From assembly GCF_049800775.1 (NCBI RefSeq), contig NZ_JBNAFR010000002.1, positions 248,001-312,000 on the forward strand: a DNA stretch of 64,000 nucleotides. Reading direction: 5' to 3'. The notes under the pieces are model-generated. The model searched no databases, was not told the origin of the DNA, and saw only the letters and a program-made list of their open reading frames with translations. Both the position numbers and the translations under genes were made by a program. Of the stretch, positions 27,120 through 35,772 are shown in pieces (position 1 is the stretch's first letter; every line of letters begins with the position of its first letter). Source of the DNA: Dinoroseobacter sp049800775. GTDB lineage: Bacteria > Pseudomonadota > Alphaproteobacteria > Rhodobacterales > Rhodobacteraceae.

Positions 27120-28190
27120 ATGGCGGATCCGTTTTTCTCTGAGATCAAATACCTCGGTGGTCGCAACCTTGATTTCATCGAGGTTGCGGTGGATCCCGGT
27201 GCGGATGTCTCGGATCTGGTGGTGACGATTTACCAGTCCGACGGGACCATTCGCTCAAGCAACCCGCTGCAGGGCCTCGTGCCGACCCAGAGCGGGGGGC
27301 GCGACATCTATGTGATCGACACGACCTCCACTGATACCTTTACGGGGCTTGCGCTGAATAACGGGCTGTCTCTTTCCGACAGCTCGGGTGTCTACGCCTT
27401 TTTCTCCTTCGACAATCGTCCGGATCCTGTCACAGCTGTCGACGGGCCTGCGGCGGGGCTGACCTCGACCCAGATCGGTCAGGCGGGGAGCGGTGCCTCG
27501 CTGGAAACCAATGACCAGGGCGCCAGCTATCAGGTTCAGACGGATCCGAACCCGGGCACCATCCCTTGTCTGACCCTCGGCACCCGCGTGCGGACACCGC
27601 AGGGGCCGGTCGCGGTCGAAGAGTTGAAGCCCGGGCAGCTGGTCTGCACCTATGATGGCGGGGCGGTGCCGCTGGTCTCTGTTCTGCGCCGGACCCTCAG
27701 CGCGGCCGAACTGGCGGCCAATCCCCGGCTCTGCCCGGTGAAGATCGACGCCGGAGCCCTGGCGCGGGACCGACCCACGCGCGATCTCTGGGTGTCGCGG
27801 CAGCACCGGATGCTCGTCGTCTCGCCAATCGTGAAACGCATGTTCGCAGTGCCCGAAGTGCTGATCGCGGCGATCCGGCTCGTGAGCCTGCCGGGGATTT
27901 CCGTCGACCGATCCGCACGCGAGGTGACCTATTTTCACCTGCTCTTTGACCGGCACGAGGTGATTTTTGCCGAAGACAGCCCGACCGAGAGCCTGTTCCT
28001 TGGGCCCGAGGCGCTGAAATCCCTGTCCCCCGAGGACCGTGCCGAGATCTCCGCGCTGTTCCCAGAGGCGCTGTCGGGCGGGGTCTGCCCGGGCCGGACG
28101 ATCCCGCCCGGGGCACAGCAGAAGCGTCTCGTGGCGCGGCACGCAGCGAACCGCAAACCGCTCCTGCAAGGAGAGGACGAGGGCGCTTAG
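27120..28190 (+). CDS. Hint-domain (Hedgehog/intein type) protein
   Basis: 356 residues. Residues 1-149 form an acidic, beta-rich N-terminal domain of unknown kind (FFSEIKYLGGRNLDFIEVAV). From C150 a Hint_2 domain begins (PCLTLGTRVRTPQGPVAVEE), with the block SRQHRMLVVS (conserved His) and the end FDRHEVIFAEDSPTESLFLG. Hint domains catalyse self-cleavage through an N-to-S acyl shift at the first Cys. The intein C-terminal HN junction is absent, as in Hog-type modules. Such proteins are numerous in Rhodobacterales, often with secreted adhesin-like N-termini; no signal peptide is visible here. Confidence 0.82.
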   Translation: MADPFFSEIKYLGGRNLDFIEVAVDPGADVSDLVVTIYQSDGTIRSSNPLQGLVPTQSGGRDIYVIDTTSTDTFTGLALNNGLSLSDSSGVYAFFSFDNRPDPVTAVDGPAAGLTSTQIGQAGSGASLETNDQGASYQVQTDPNPGTIPCLTLGTRVRTPQGPVAVEELKPGQLVCTYDGGAVPLVSVLRRTLSAAELAANPRLCPVKIDAGALARDRPTRDLWVSRQHRMLVVSPIVKRMFAVPEVLIAAIRLVSLPGISVDRSAREVTYFHLLFDRHEVIFAEDSPTESLFLGPEALKSLSPEDRAEISALFPEALSGGVCPGRTIPPGAQQKRLVARHAANRKPLLQGEDEGA

Positions 28191-28506
28191 TCGCGCCTCC
28201 TCTGGCCTACTAGGGGGCGCCCGTGACCCGGAAAACGCCGCGCCGGCAATTGCAGACAGGCCGCCTGCCTGTCGCGGCCAACTGGCGGAGACGAGCTGCG
28301 CGCTTTTTGCCATCCATGCCGACCTGTCCGCCCCAACTGTGTGGGGCTAACCGGTTATATCCGATGCAAAAAAGACCAAACCCGGACTGTGGACCAGTTC
28401 AGCCACCCGGTCTTGTCCGCTAGGGTCGGACAGCTTGCGTCTGGCTGGGACCCGAAGGGCCCCGCTGGAGGCGGCTATTTCAACGGGTTGTTTTCGGACT
28501 TCGCAT
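28191..28506. other. 316-base intergenic region between the Hint gene and the third VPLPA-CTERM gene
   Basis: No gene is supported. Open frames on the plus strand are short and of low quality. The region around 28340-28385 is AT-richer and may hold the promoter of the next gene, but no clear -35/-10 pair could be chosen. Confidence 0.5.
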
Positions 28507-29040
28507 ATGACTGGACGACTTCTCGCACGTATCAAAACACTGAGCTGTGCCCTCGGCGTCTCTATCCTTCTGGCGGCTCCGGGATGGGCCGCGCCACTGT
28601 CTTTCAACTTCTCCTTCTCGGAAATAGGCAACACGGTTACCGGTGTCGTGTCCGGCCTTGAGGATGATATGCAAGGCGCCGCTGCCAGCGTGACGATCAC
28701 CAGTTCGCCTTTTGGGTCCAAGGGCAACTTTGCGCCCTTCGCATCGTTGAACATGTTCACGGTTTCGGCGGGCATGGTCACAAGCGCATCGTTTCAGGGG
28801 TTTGACGACGACGTGAACACCGGTGCGCCCACGGTTTTGCTGTCGTTCGCAGGGCAAAACGGCGCCGTGGTCGCAGTCGGAGGCTCCCCCAGTGACGTGA
28901 TCGGGTTTGGCACCCTTGTGTTTACACCACATGACGCTGTGGCTCCGATCCCGCTTCCGGCGGGTGGGGTGCTGCTTCTGACGGGGCTGGCTGGGGTGGT
29001 CGGGCTCTCGCGCCGCAAATCCCGGGCCCAGCGGGGCTAG
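28507..29040 (+). CDS. Secreted VPLPA-CTERM-type sorting-domain protein
   Basis: 177 residues. Signal peptide (ARIKTLSCALGVSILLAAPG, cleaved near GWAA), then a beta-rich body (PLSFNFSFSEIGNTVTGVVS). The C-terminus has the variant sorting signal PIPLPAGGVLLLTGLAGVVG plus SRRKSRAQRG. ATG 28507 is preferred because the signal peptide begins there; the 24 residues upstream do not look translated. A strong terminator follows. The core resembles domains of PEP-CTERM cargo with no known enzyme activity. Confidence 0.82.
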   Translation: MTGRLLARIKTLSCALGVSILLAAPGWAAPLSFNFSFSEIGNTVTGVVSGLEDDMQGAAASVTITSSPFGSKGNFAPFASLNMFTVSAGMVTSASFQGFDDDVNTGAPTVLLSFAGQNGAVVAVGGSPSDVIGFGTLVFTPHDAVAPIPLPAGGVLLLTGLAGVVGLSRRKSRAQRG

Positions 29041-29091
29041 CCCCAAGGCGCGACATCAGCGCGGTGTCTCCAGGTTTTCCGCGTTTGATCG

Positions 29092-29125
29092 AAGGGACCG
29101 GACGGTGTCTGCCGGTCCCTTTCTT
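29092..29125 (+). terminator. Rho-independent terminator after the third VPLPA-CTERM gene
   Basis: AAGGGACCGG, a ten-base loop, CCGGTCCCTTTCTTT: an 8-bp GC-rich stem with A/T flanks. Confidence 0.8.
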
Positions 29126-29155
29126 TATGCACTGCGGATGGGGCGTGGCGGGGGA

Positions 29156-30997
29156 TCAGTCCTCCATCGCCTCCAGCTCGTCGATCATGCCCGAGATCAT
29201 GCTCAGACCCTTGTCCCAGAAAGCCGGGTCCGACGCGTCGAGACCGAAGGGCGCCAGAAGCTCCTTGTGGTGCTTGGACCCGCCTGCCTTCAGCATCTCG
29301 AAATACTTCGACTGGAACTCCGGATCGCCCTCTTCGTAGACCGCGTAGAGCGCGTTCACGAGCCCGTCGCCAAAGGCATAGGCGTAGACATAGAAGGGCG
29401 AGTGGACGAAATGGGGGATATAGGCCCAGAAGGTCTCGTACCCGTCCATGAACTCGAAGACCGGGCCGAGGCTCTCGCCTTGCACGCTCATCCAGAGCTC
29501 GCCGATCTCCTCCGGCGTCAGCTCGCCGTTCTTGCGCGCATCGTGGAGCTTGCACTCGAAATCGTAGAACGCGATCTGGCGCACGACCGTGTTGATCATG
29601 TCCTCGACCTTGCCCGCCAGCAGCGTCTTGCGCGTGGCCTTGTCCGGCGCGGCGTCGAGCAGCTTGCGGAAGGTCAGCATCTCGCCGAAGACCGACGCGG
29701 TTTCCGCGAGGGTCAGGGGGGTCGAGCTCAGCAGCTCGCCCTGACCTGCGGCGAGGACCTGATGCACGCCATGGCCCAGCTCATGGGCCAGCGTCATCAC
29801 ATCGCGCGGTTTGCCCAGATAGTTGAGCATCACGTATGGATGCACCTCGGCCACGGTCGGGTGCGCAAAGGCCCCGGGCGCCTTGCCCGGCTTCACGCCC
29901 GCATCGATCCATCCCTTGGTAAAGAACGGCTCGGCGATCCGTGCCATTTCCGGGTCGAACGCGCCATAGGCCTCAAGCACGGTCGATTTCGCCTCGTCCC
30001 AATCCACAAGCCGCGTGTCCTCTTGCGGCAGGGGGGCGTTGCGATCCCAGACCTGCATCGTCTCAAGCCCCATCCACTTGGCCTTTAGCGCGTAGTAGCG
30101 GTGGCTCAGCTTGGGATAGGCGGCGACGACGGCATTGCGCAGGGCCTCGACGACTTCGGGTTCTACATGGTTGCTCAGATGCCGCCCGGCCTGGGGGCTG
30201 GGCAATCCGCGCCAGCGGTCGTTGATCTCTTTTTCCTTGGCCAGAGTGTTATGCACCCGGGCGAAAAGCTTGATCTGCCCGGCAAACTGGCTTGCAAGCT
30301 CGCGGGCCGCCGCCTCGCGCTTGTCGCGGTCGGGCTCGGAGAGGAAGTTCAGCGTGCCCTCGATGTTATAGGCCTCGCCATCGACCTCGAACATCATGCC
30401 CGCAATGGTCTCGTCAAAGAGCCGGTTCCACGCGGCCGCCCCCACGGTCGAGGTGTCGTGGAGGTATTTCTCCAGCTCGTCGCTGAGTTGATAGGGCTTC
30501 ATGGCGCGCAGCCGGTCGAAGATCGGCTTGTAGCGCGCGAGATCCGGATTCTTGTCGAACAACCCGTCGAGCTGCGCATCGGGGATGCGGTTGATCTCGA
30601 GCGTGTAGAACACGAGCGGCGTGGTGAAGGTCGTGATCTTGTCCTGCGCATCGGCCATGAACTTGGCGCGCTCGGCATCGGTGGTGTTCTGGTAATAGCG
30701 CAGCCCGGCAAAGGACATGATCCGCCCGGCAATCGTGTCGATCCGCTCGTAGCGCTGCACACAGGTGAGCAGCCCGCTCGCGTCGAGATCGGCAAGCTTG
30801 CCCTCGTAATCGGCGGCAAAATCGCGGCAGGCAGCCTCCAGCCAGTCCATGTCGCGCTTCAGCTCCGCCGCATCCTCGCCCGGATAAAGATCGCTCAGAT
30901 CCCAATCCGGCAAATCCCCAAGGTTCTTGCCCCCGGTCTCAGCAGCGGCATCGCGCAGCGGGGTCGGGGCGGGGAAGGAAAGCGGCAGGCTCTGCAT
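29156..30997 (-). CDS. pepF: Oligoendopeptidase F (M3 family)
   Basis: 613 residues. A zinc metallopeptidase that cleaves short peptides in the cytoplasm. The zinc motif HELGH is at 405-409 (MTLAHELGHGVHQ), with the downstream ETASVFGEM supplying the third ligand. The N-terminal helical part (DLPDWDLSDLYPG; YYQNTTDAERAKFMAD) is typical of the PepF/M3B group. ATG 30997 is used because AGAGGACG precedes it; a start nine codons earlier is weaker. Confidence 0.93.
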   Translation of the reverse strand: MQSLPLSFPAPTPLRDAAAETGGKNLGDLPDWDLSDLYPGEDAAELKRDMDWLEAACRDFAADYEGKLADLDASGLLTCVQRYERIDTIAGRIMSFAGLRYYQNTTDAERAKFMADAQDKITTFTTPLVFYTLEINRIPDAQLDGLFDKNPDLARYKPIFDRLRAMKPYQLSDELEKYLHDTSTVGAAAWNRLFDETIAGMMFEVDGEAYNIEGTLNFLSEPDRDKREAAARELASQFAGQIKLFARVHNTLAKEKEINDRWRGLPSPQAGRHLSNHVEPEVVEALRNAVVAAYPKLSHRYYALKAKWMGLETMQVWDRNAPLPQEDTRLVDWDEAKSTVLEAYGAFDPEMARIAEPFFTKGWIDAGVKPGKAPGAFAHPTVAEVHPYVMLNYLGKPRDVMTLAHELGHGVHQVLAAGQGELLSSTPLTLAETASVFGEMLTFRKLLDAAPDKATRKTLLAGKVEDMINTVVRQIAFYDFECKLHDARKNGELTPEEIGELWMSVQGESLGPVFEFMDGYETFWAYIPHFVHSPFYVYAYAFGDGLVNALYAVYEEGDPEFQSKYFEMLKAGGSKHHKELLAPFGLDASDPAFWDKGLSMISGMIDELEAMED

Positions 30998-31171
30998 GGG
31001 ACGTCCTCTTATCTGGTTGGACAAGAGGTAAGGCGGCAGGGGCGGAGGCTCAAGCAGCGAGGCGAAATTTGCGGTGTTTCAAAGCATTTTGGCCAGATGG
31101 AGATAGCCCGGGCGACCCTGTCGCGCATCCGGGCCCAGCGTCAGATCGACCAAAGGAGACCGCAGCAGGGT

Positions 31172-31960
31172 CTATGAGCGCGGAGGGTTCCCGGCATAGA
31201 GATTTCGCATTTGCAGCAGGATGCCATTCCTTGGAAACGGCGCGAACTGGCTGGAAAAGCCGTATTTCGCGAAATTCGGCCCAAACCCCGACAGCTTGGG
31301 GCCGACCTGCCAGTAGATGCTGGCGCTCGGTATTTGCTGGCTCGGGTCACATTGAAGTTTGTATTTCGCTGCGCAGTCCGGCGGGATGACAGTCTGCTGA
31401 TCCCGTCGCGAGAGGATCACCTTTCCGTTGCAGCGAGCCTCCAGAAAGCCGTCTCCGGACTTTGACCATTTGATCCTGAGCTGAAACTTGTTCCATTGGG
31501 ACAGTTTGGAGGGTGGCACGCAGACTTGACGCTCGAATGTCAGCCCGCGGACCGTATCCAGCTGCAAATCATAGATGTGGTTCTTGATGCCTTTCGTCCG
31601 GCCCCATTCCGCAACCTCCAACTTGGACCATGCGGGTGTCGGGCCTCCGTCATAGCGGAAATTGGGGGCGATCCGGATCTCCATGGAATACTCGACCAGT
31701 TGGCCCGGCTTTACGTTTTTGGGTGCGGCGATCCGCGACCTGATATTGCCATTTAGGCAATCGCTCTCGCCGCGACCATCACCATACTTTCGGGAGCTGC
31801 ATCCCTGCGGTTTCAGCTCGAACGACCAAATCCCGCCGCTGTAAACCGGCTTGGAGCCATTGAATTTATGCGGTTTGAACCGCTTCGAGTGATCTTGAGC
31901 ATGCGCTGCGAATGCGGCGCATATGGAAACCATTGCTAGAACAAACCTGAGAAAATGCAT
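31172..31960 (-). CDS. Secreted polysaccharide-lyase-like (heparin lyase I fold) protein
   Basis: 262 residues. The signal peptide MHFLRFVLAMVSICAAFAAHA is cleaved before QDHSK. The body has the beta-jelly-roll pattern of the heparin lyase I-like family (PF14099): VEYSMEIRIAPNF, WSKLEVAEWGR, WNKFQLRIKWSKSGDGFLEA, NGKVI. Heparin lyases cut acidic glycans by beta-elimination; whether catalysis is kept cannot be shown, and it could be a lectin-like relative. Four Cys in the mature part may pair. Base composition is visibly lower in GC than the flanks, suggesting recent acquisition. Confidence 0.7.
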   Translation of the reverse strand: MHFLRFVLAMVSICAAFAAHAQDHSKRFKPHKFNGSKPVYSGGIWSFELKPQGCSSRKYGDGRGESDCLNGNIRSRIAAPKNVKPGQLVEYSMEIRIAPNFRYDGGPTPAWSKLEVAEWGRTKGIKNHIYDLQLDTVRGLTFERQVCVPPSKLSQWNKFQLRIKWSKSGDGFLEARCNGKVILSRRDQQTVIPPDCAAKYKLQCDPSQQIPSASIYWQVGPKLSGFGPNFAKYGFSSQFAPFPRNGILLQMRNLYAGNPPRS

Positions 31961-32139
31961 GCTGCCCTCGTTGCGCTGGACGCTCTGACACTATCGTCAC
32001 GGCCGCCATCTGGCAATTTTCCGCTATTTTGTTCAGGGGCCATGGGGGGCGGGGCCTTTCCGCGCGAGCGCAGGGATTTGCCACATCTCGACGAAAGACG
32101 CAGTCTGCCCCGCCGCAGCGGTGCCTAAAACGGGGCAGA

Positions 32140-33732
32140 TCAGCCGTATATCGCCAGCATCTCCTTTAGATCCTCCAGCGTGTTTGCCTCCTGCAGGGGC
32201 TTGTCCTTGCGCCAGCGGGACATGCGCGGAAACCGCAGGGCGACGCCGGATTTGTGGCGGGGGCTGGCTTGGATACCCTCGAAGGCGATCTCGAAGACAT
32301 GCTCGGGTGTGACACGCCGCACGGGGCCGAAGCGCTCCAGCGTGTTCTTGCGCACCCAGGCGGTTATCTGGCGGAACTCCGCATCCGTGAGGCCGGAATA
32401 GGCCTTGGTAAAGGGCACCAGCTCGTTCCCGTCCCATACCGCGAAGGTGTAGTCGGTAAAGAGGTTCGCGCGCCGCCCATGCCCGGCCTGGGCGTAGATC
32501 ATCACGGCGTCGATCACCAGCGGATCGACCTTCCATTTCCACCAGTCCCCCTTCTTGCGCCCGGCCAGATAGGGCGAGGCACGGCGTTTCAGCATCACGC
32601 CCTCGGCCCCGAGCGCGCGGGATCCGGCGCGGATCTCGGCCAGCGCGTCCCAGCTGTCGAATGTCAGCGCGGGGGAGAGGCGCAGGGGCAGCCCCTCGGG
32701 CAGCTCATCGAGCATGGTTTCCAGCCGCGCGCGGCGTTCGGCCAGTGGCGTGTCGCGCAGATCCGTGCCCCCGGCTTCCAGCAGGTCATAGGCCCGCAGG
32801 ATCACCGGCGCCTCGGTCAGCAGTTTCTTCGGCACCGTCTTGCGCCCGATCCGCTTTTGTAGCGCGTTGAAGGACAGCGGCACCTCATCGCCCCAGGCCA
32901 GCAGCTCGCCATCGAGCACGGTGCCCTCGGGCAGGAAGTCGCGCAGGCTGGCCAGTTCGGGGAAGCGGTCGCTCATCAGCTCTTCGCCGCGCGACCAGAC
33001 GAAATGCTGCCCGCCGCGCAGAATAAGCTGGCCCCGGATGCCATCCCATTTGTGCTCGGCCTGCCAGTCTTCGGGGGTGCCAAGGCTCTCGGGCGCGTCC
33101 TCCAACCCGTAAGCCAGGTAGAACGGATAAGGCTTGGACAGGTCGGCTTCGGGATCCCGGGTCAGCACGAGCGCTTCGAAGCTGGTGGTTTCCGGCGTCC
33201 AGTCGCCCATCAGGCGATGTGCGAGCTCGGCCTCGGGGATCTCGGTGGCCTGGGACAGGGCCCGCGTCATCAGCTTGGTCGAGACCCCCATGCGGAAGCC
33301 CCCGGTGATCAGCTTGTTGAACACGAAGGCCTCGGTGGGCGGCAGGCTGTCCCAGGCCGACAGGATGAAGGCGCGCCGCTCCGGTTCTTCCAGCGCGGCG
33401 AGGCCGCGTATCTCGGTGATCCACGCGCTCAGGCTGCGGGTGCTGGTCTGGCCGGGGGGCGGCAGGACAAGGGCGATGGTCTCGGCTAGATCGCCGACGA
33501 TCGGATAGGCCTCCTCAAAAAGCCAGAGGGGAATGCCTGCGCGTTCCGCCGCCCATTCCCGCAGGCGCGTCGTGGTGACCGTGCGCTTGGGCCGCCGCCC
33601 GGACAAGAGCGCGATGGTCCAGAGCTTGTCAGCCTCGGGGGCCGTGCGGAAATAGGCCGCGAGGGCGGCGACCTTTGGCGTGATCTTGGTGGTCTGATCC
33701 AGCGCGGTGAAAAGCTCGGCAAACCGGTTCAC
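32140..33732 (-). CDS. ATP-dependent DNA ligase, bacterial exonuclease-associated type
   Basis: 530 residues. Nick-sealing ligase: an N-terminal helical DNA-binding domain (1-200), then nucleotidyltransferase motif I with adenylated K228 (HKWDGIR), motif IV VMLKRRASPY, motif V GDWWKWKVDPL, and a C-terminal OB domain ending LEDLKEMLAIYG. This type usually sits in a repair cassette with an SNM1-like exonuclease, an Lhr helicase and a phosphoesterase. Here exonuclease and ligase are in one operon but are separated by an alpha/beta hydrolase. GTG start; its first four bases overlap the hydrolase stop (GTGA). Confidence 0.93.
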   Translation of the reverse strand: MNRFAELFTALDQTTKITPKVAALAAYFRTAPEADKLWTIALLSGRRPKRTVTTTRLREWAAERAGIPLWLFEEAYPIVGDLAETIALVLPPPGQTSTRSLSAWITEIRGLAALEEPERRAFILSAWDSLPPTEAFVFNKLITGGFRMGVSTKLMTRALSQATEIPEAELAHRLMGDWTPETTSFEALVLTRDPEADLSKPYPFYLAYGLEDAPESLGTPEDWQAEHKWDGIRGQLILRGGQHFVWSRGEELMSDRFPELASLRDFLPEGTVLDGELLAWGDEVPLSFNALQKRIGRKTVPKKLLTEAPVILRAYDLLEAGGTDLRDTPLAERRARLETMLDELPEGLPLRLSPALTFDSWDALAEIRAGSRALGAEGVMLKRRASPYLAGRKKGDWWKWKVDPLVIDAVMIYAQAGHGRRANLFTDYTFAVWDGNELVPFTKAYSGLTDAEFRQITAWVRKNTLERFGPVRRVTPEHVFEIAFEGIQASPRHKSGVALRFPRMSRWRKDKPLQEANTLEDLKEMLAIYG

Positions 33733-34640
33733 GAGGGGCCTCCATGGGCGCGCAGAAAGGCCCCGAGGTTGGCCACGGCGCGGTCGGCGCTGCGAGAGCG
33801 GCCCGCGTGGATTTGCCAGACATGGGGCATGCCGGGATAGCCCTCGACCGCAACATCGGCCCCGGCGGCACGCAGGGCTTCGGCAGAGGCCAGCGCGTCC
33901 CGGGCCAGCGCCTCGCCCTCGGCATACTGGATCAGCGTGGGCGGAGCCGCAGGCAGCGGGGCGGCGAGGGGCGAGGCATAGGGATCCCCCGGGTCATGCC
34001 CGCAGAGATAAGCCGCGACCGTATTGCGGCCCCAGCGTTCGGGGATCAGGATCTCGGTCTCGAGCCGGGTCTGAAACCCGCCCGCCTCCAGATCCAGATG
34101 GCCGATCGGGGACAACAGCGCCAGCGCGGCGGGTGGGGGCAGACCGGCCCGGGCCGCCCAGTGGAGCAGGCCGAGCGCGAGGCAACCGCCCGCGCTGTCA
34201 CCGGCCACCATGACCGGACCCTCGGCGCTCAGCGCGCCATAGGCCGCAAGCACATCCTCGGGGGCGGCCGGAAACGGGTGTTGCGGCGCCAGGCGGTAAT
34301 CCGGCAGCCAGGCGGTGCAGCCCGCTGCCCGGGCGATATGGCTGACCATATGCTGATGACTGCGCGCACTGCCGATGGTGAAGCCGCCCCCATGCAGGTA
34401 GAGAAGCCGTCCGCCTGTCGCATCTTCGGGGTGCAGGGTCATCGTGGGCACTCCGCCCAGATCCGTCCGTCCCTGCGCCACGCCCTTGCATCGTTTCTCA
34501 CCCAGAAACACGGTGGCGTCGAAGATCGCCCGGAGCAGGGTCTGGGACGGGGTGAAGGCGAGGGTCGGGCGCTGGACATAGCGGGCAAAGAGCGGCCAGA
34601 GCCGGTCGCCCATCCCCTCGGGCCCCTGTTGCCGGGTCAT
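33729..34640 (-). CDS. Alpha/beta hydrolase (hormone-sensitive-lipase family)
   Basis: 303 residues. The oxyanion motif HGGGF and nucleophile elbow GDSAGG (Ser) are characteristic of HSL-type carboxylesterases. The acid is probably in the EGEALARDALASAEAL region and the His in MPHVWQIH. Substrates are short esters, but the natural one is unknown. It overlaps the exonuclease upstream (ATGA) and the ligase downstream (GTGA) by four bases each, so it is translated as part of the repair operon. It has no known repair role. Confidence 0.88.
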   Translation of the reverse strand: MTRQQGPEGMGDRLWPLFARYVQRPTLAFTPSQTLLRAIFDATVFLGEKRCKGVAQGRTDLGGVPTMTLHPEDATGGRLLYLHGGGFTIGSARSHQHMVSHIARAAGCTAWLPDYRLAPQHPFPAAPEDVLAAYGALSAEGPVMVAGDSAGGCLALGLLHWAARAGLPPPAALALLSPIGHLDLEAGGFQTRLETEILIPERWGRNTVAAYLCGHDPGDPYASPLAAPLPAAPPTLIQYAEGEALARDALASAEALRAAGADVAVEGYPGMPHVWQIHAGRSRSADRAVANLGAFLRAHGGPS

Positions 34641-35677
34641 TGCGCGTCTCCCGTCGGGCCGGGTTCGGGCGCGTCGCTGTCGGTCTCGACGCTTTCGCCC
34701 TCGAACTGGGTTTTGACGATCTGTGCATCGTAGCCCTGATCCTCAAGCCATTTGCGAAAGACCGAGGTATAGCCATGGGTGACGAATATGCGTTCGGCCC
34801 CGGTTTCGGCGATGGCGCTGTTCAGCCCGGGCCAATCCGCATGGTCCGACATGACAAAACCGCGATCCGCCCCGCGCCGCCGCCGCACGCCGCGCATCCG
34901 CATCCAGCCCGAGGCAAAGCCGGTCTCGGTCGCGCCGAACCGCTTCATCCAGGGGGTGCCGAGGGCCGAGGGCGTGGCCATGACCAGCGCGCCGGGATGG
35001 GTCTTGGCGGTGATCTCGGCGGTGACTTGCACGGTCGGGGGCAGGATCAGGCCCTGATCGCGCAGAACGCGGTTCGTGGCCTCGACCGCGCCATGGGTCA
35101 GGATCGGCCCCTGCTCCGGGTCGAGCTGGGCGAGGATCCGCTGCGCCTTGCCCAGGGCATAGGCGCCGAGCACGGCGGTTTTGCCCGTGGCCGCACAGGC
35201 GGCCCACCAGTCGCGGATCGCCGCGACCACATCCGGTTGTGGGTCCCAGCGAAAGACCGGCAGCCCAAAGGTGCATTCGGTGATGAAAGCATGGCAGGGC
35301 ACGGGCTCGAACGGTTCGGACAGGCCGTCCTCCTCGATCTTGTAATCGCCCGAAACCACCCAGACCTGACCGCGATGGGCCAGCCGGATCTGGGCCGAGC
35401 CCGGCACATGGCCCGCAGGATGAAAGCTCACCTCGACCCCGCCGATCTGGCGCGTTTCGCCATAGCGGATCGTGTCGAGCCGGATCTCGCCCAGCCGGTG
35501 GCGCATCACCGGGGCGGCAGCCTCGGTGGCGAGGTAGCGTGCATGGCCGGGGCGGGCGTGATCCGCATGGCCATGGGTGATCAGGGCACGGTCCACCGGG
35601 CGCCAGGGGTCGATATGGAAATCGCCCACCGGGCAGTAGATCCCGTGCTCGGTAAAGGTCAGAAGGTCTGCGGCCAT
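34637..35677 (-). CDS. Ligase-associated DNA exonuclease (SNM1/metallo-beta-lactamase fold)
   Basis: 346 residues. The metallo-beta-lactamase motif HGHADH at 35-40 binds two metals; later ligands are in HPAGHVPGS and SGDYKIEED, and the beta-CASP-like C-terminal half holds VMSDHADWPGL and VTHGYTSVF. This family (TIGR04122) is a DNA exonuclease of the Pso2/SNM1 type that works with the ATP-dependent ligase in end repair. The C-terminus is acidic and variable. It is the first gene of the three-gene operon. Confidence 0.9.
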   Translation of the reverse strand: MAADLLTFTEHGIYCPVGDFHIDPWRPVDRALITHGHADHARPGHARYLATEAAAPVMRHRLGEIRLDTIRYGETRQIGGVEVSFHPAGHVPGSAQIRLAHRGQVWVVSGDYKIEEDGLSEPFEPVPCHAFITECTFGLPVFRWDPQPDVVAAIRDWWAACAATGKTAVLGAYALGKAQRILAQLDPEQGPILTHGAVEATNRVLRDQGLILPPTVQVTAEITAKTHPGALVMATPSALGTPWMKRFGATETGFASGWMRMRGVRRRRGADRGFVMSDHADWPGLNSAIAETGAERIFVTHGYTSVFRKWLEDQGYDAQIVKTQFEGESVETDSDAPEPGPTGDAQ

Positions 35678-35772
35678 GCCCGAGACCTAGCGCTCGCGCC
35701 GCGCGCCGCCAAGGGTTGCAGCGCCTGCCCGGCTCTGGTCCAGTGCGGCCATTGCGAACCGGGGGAGGGGAC

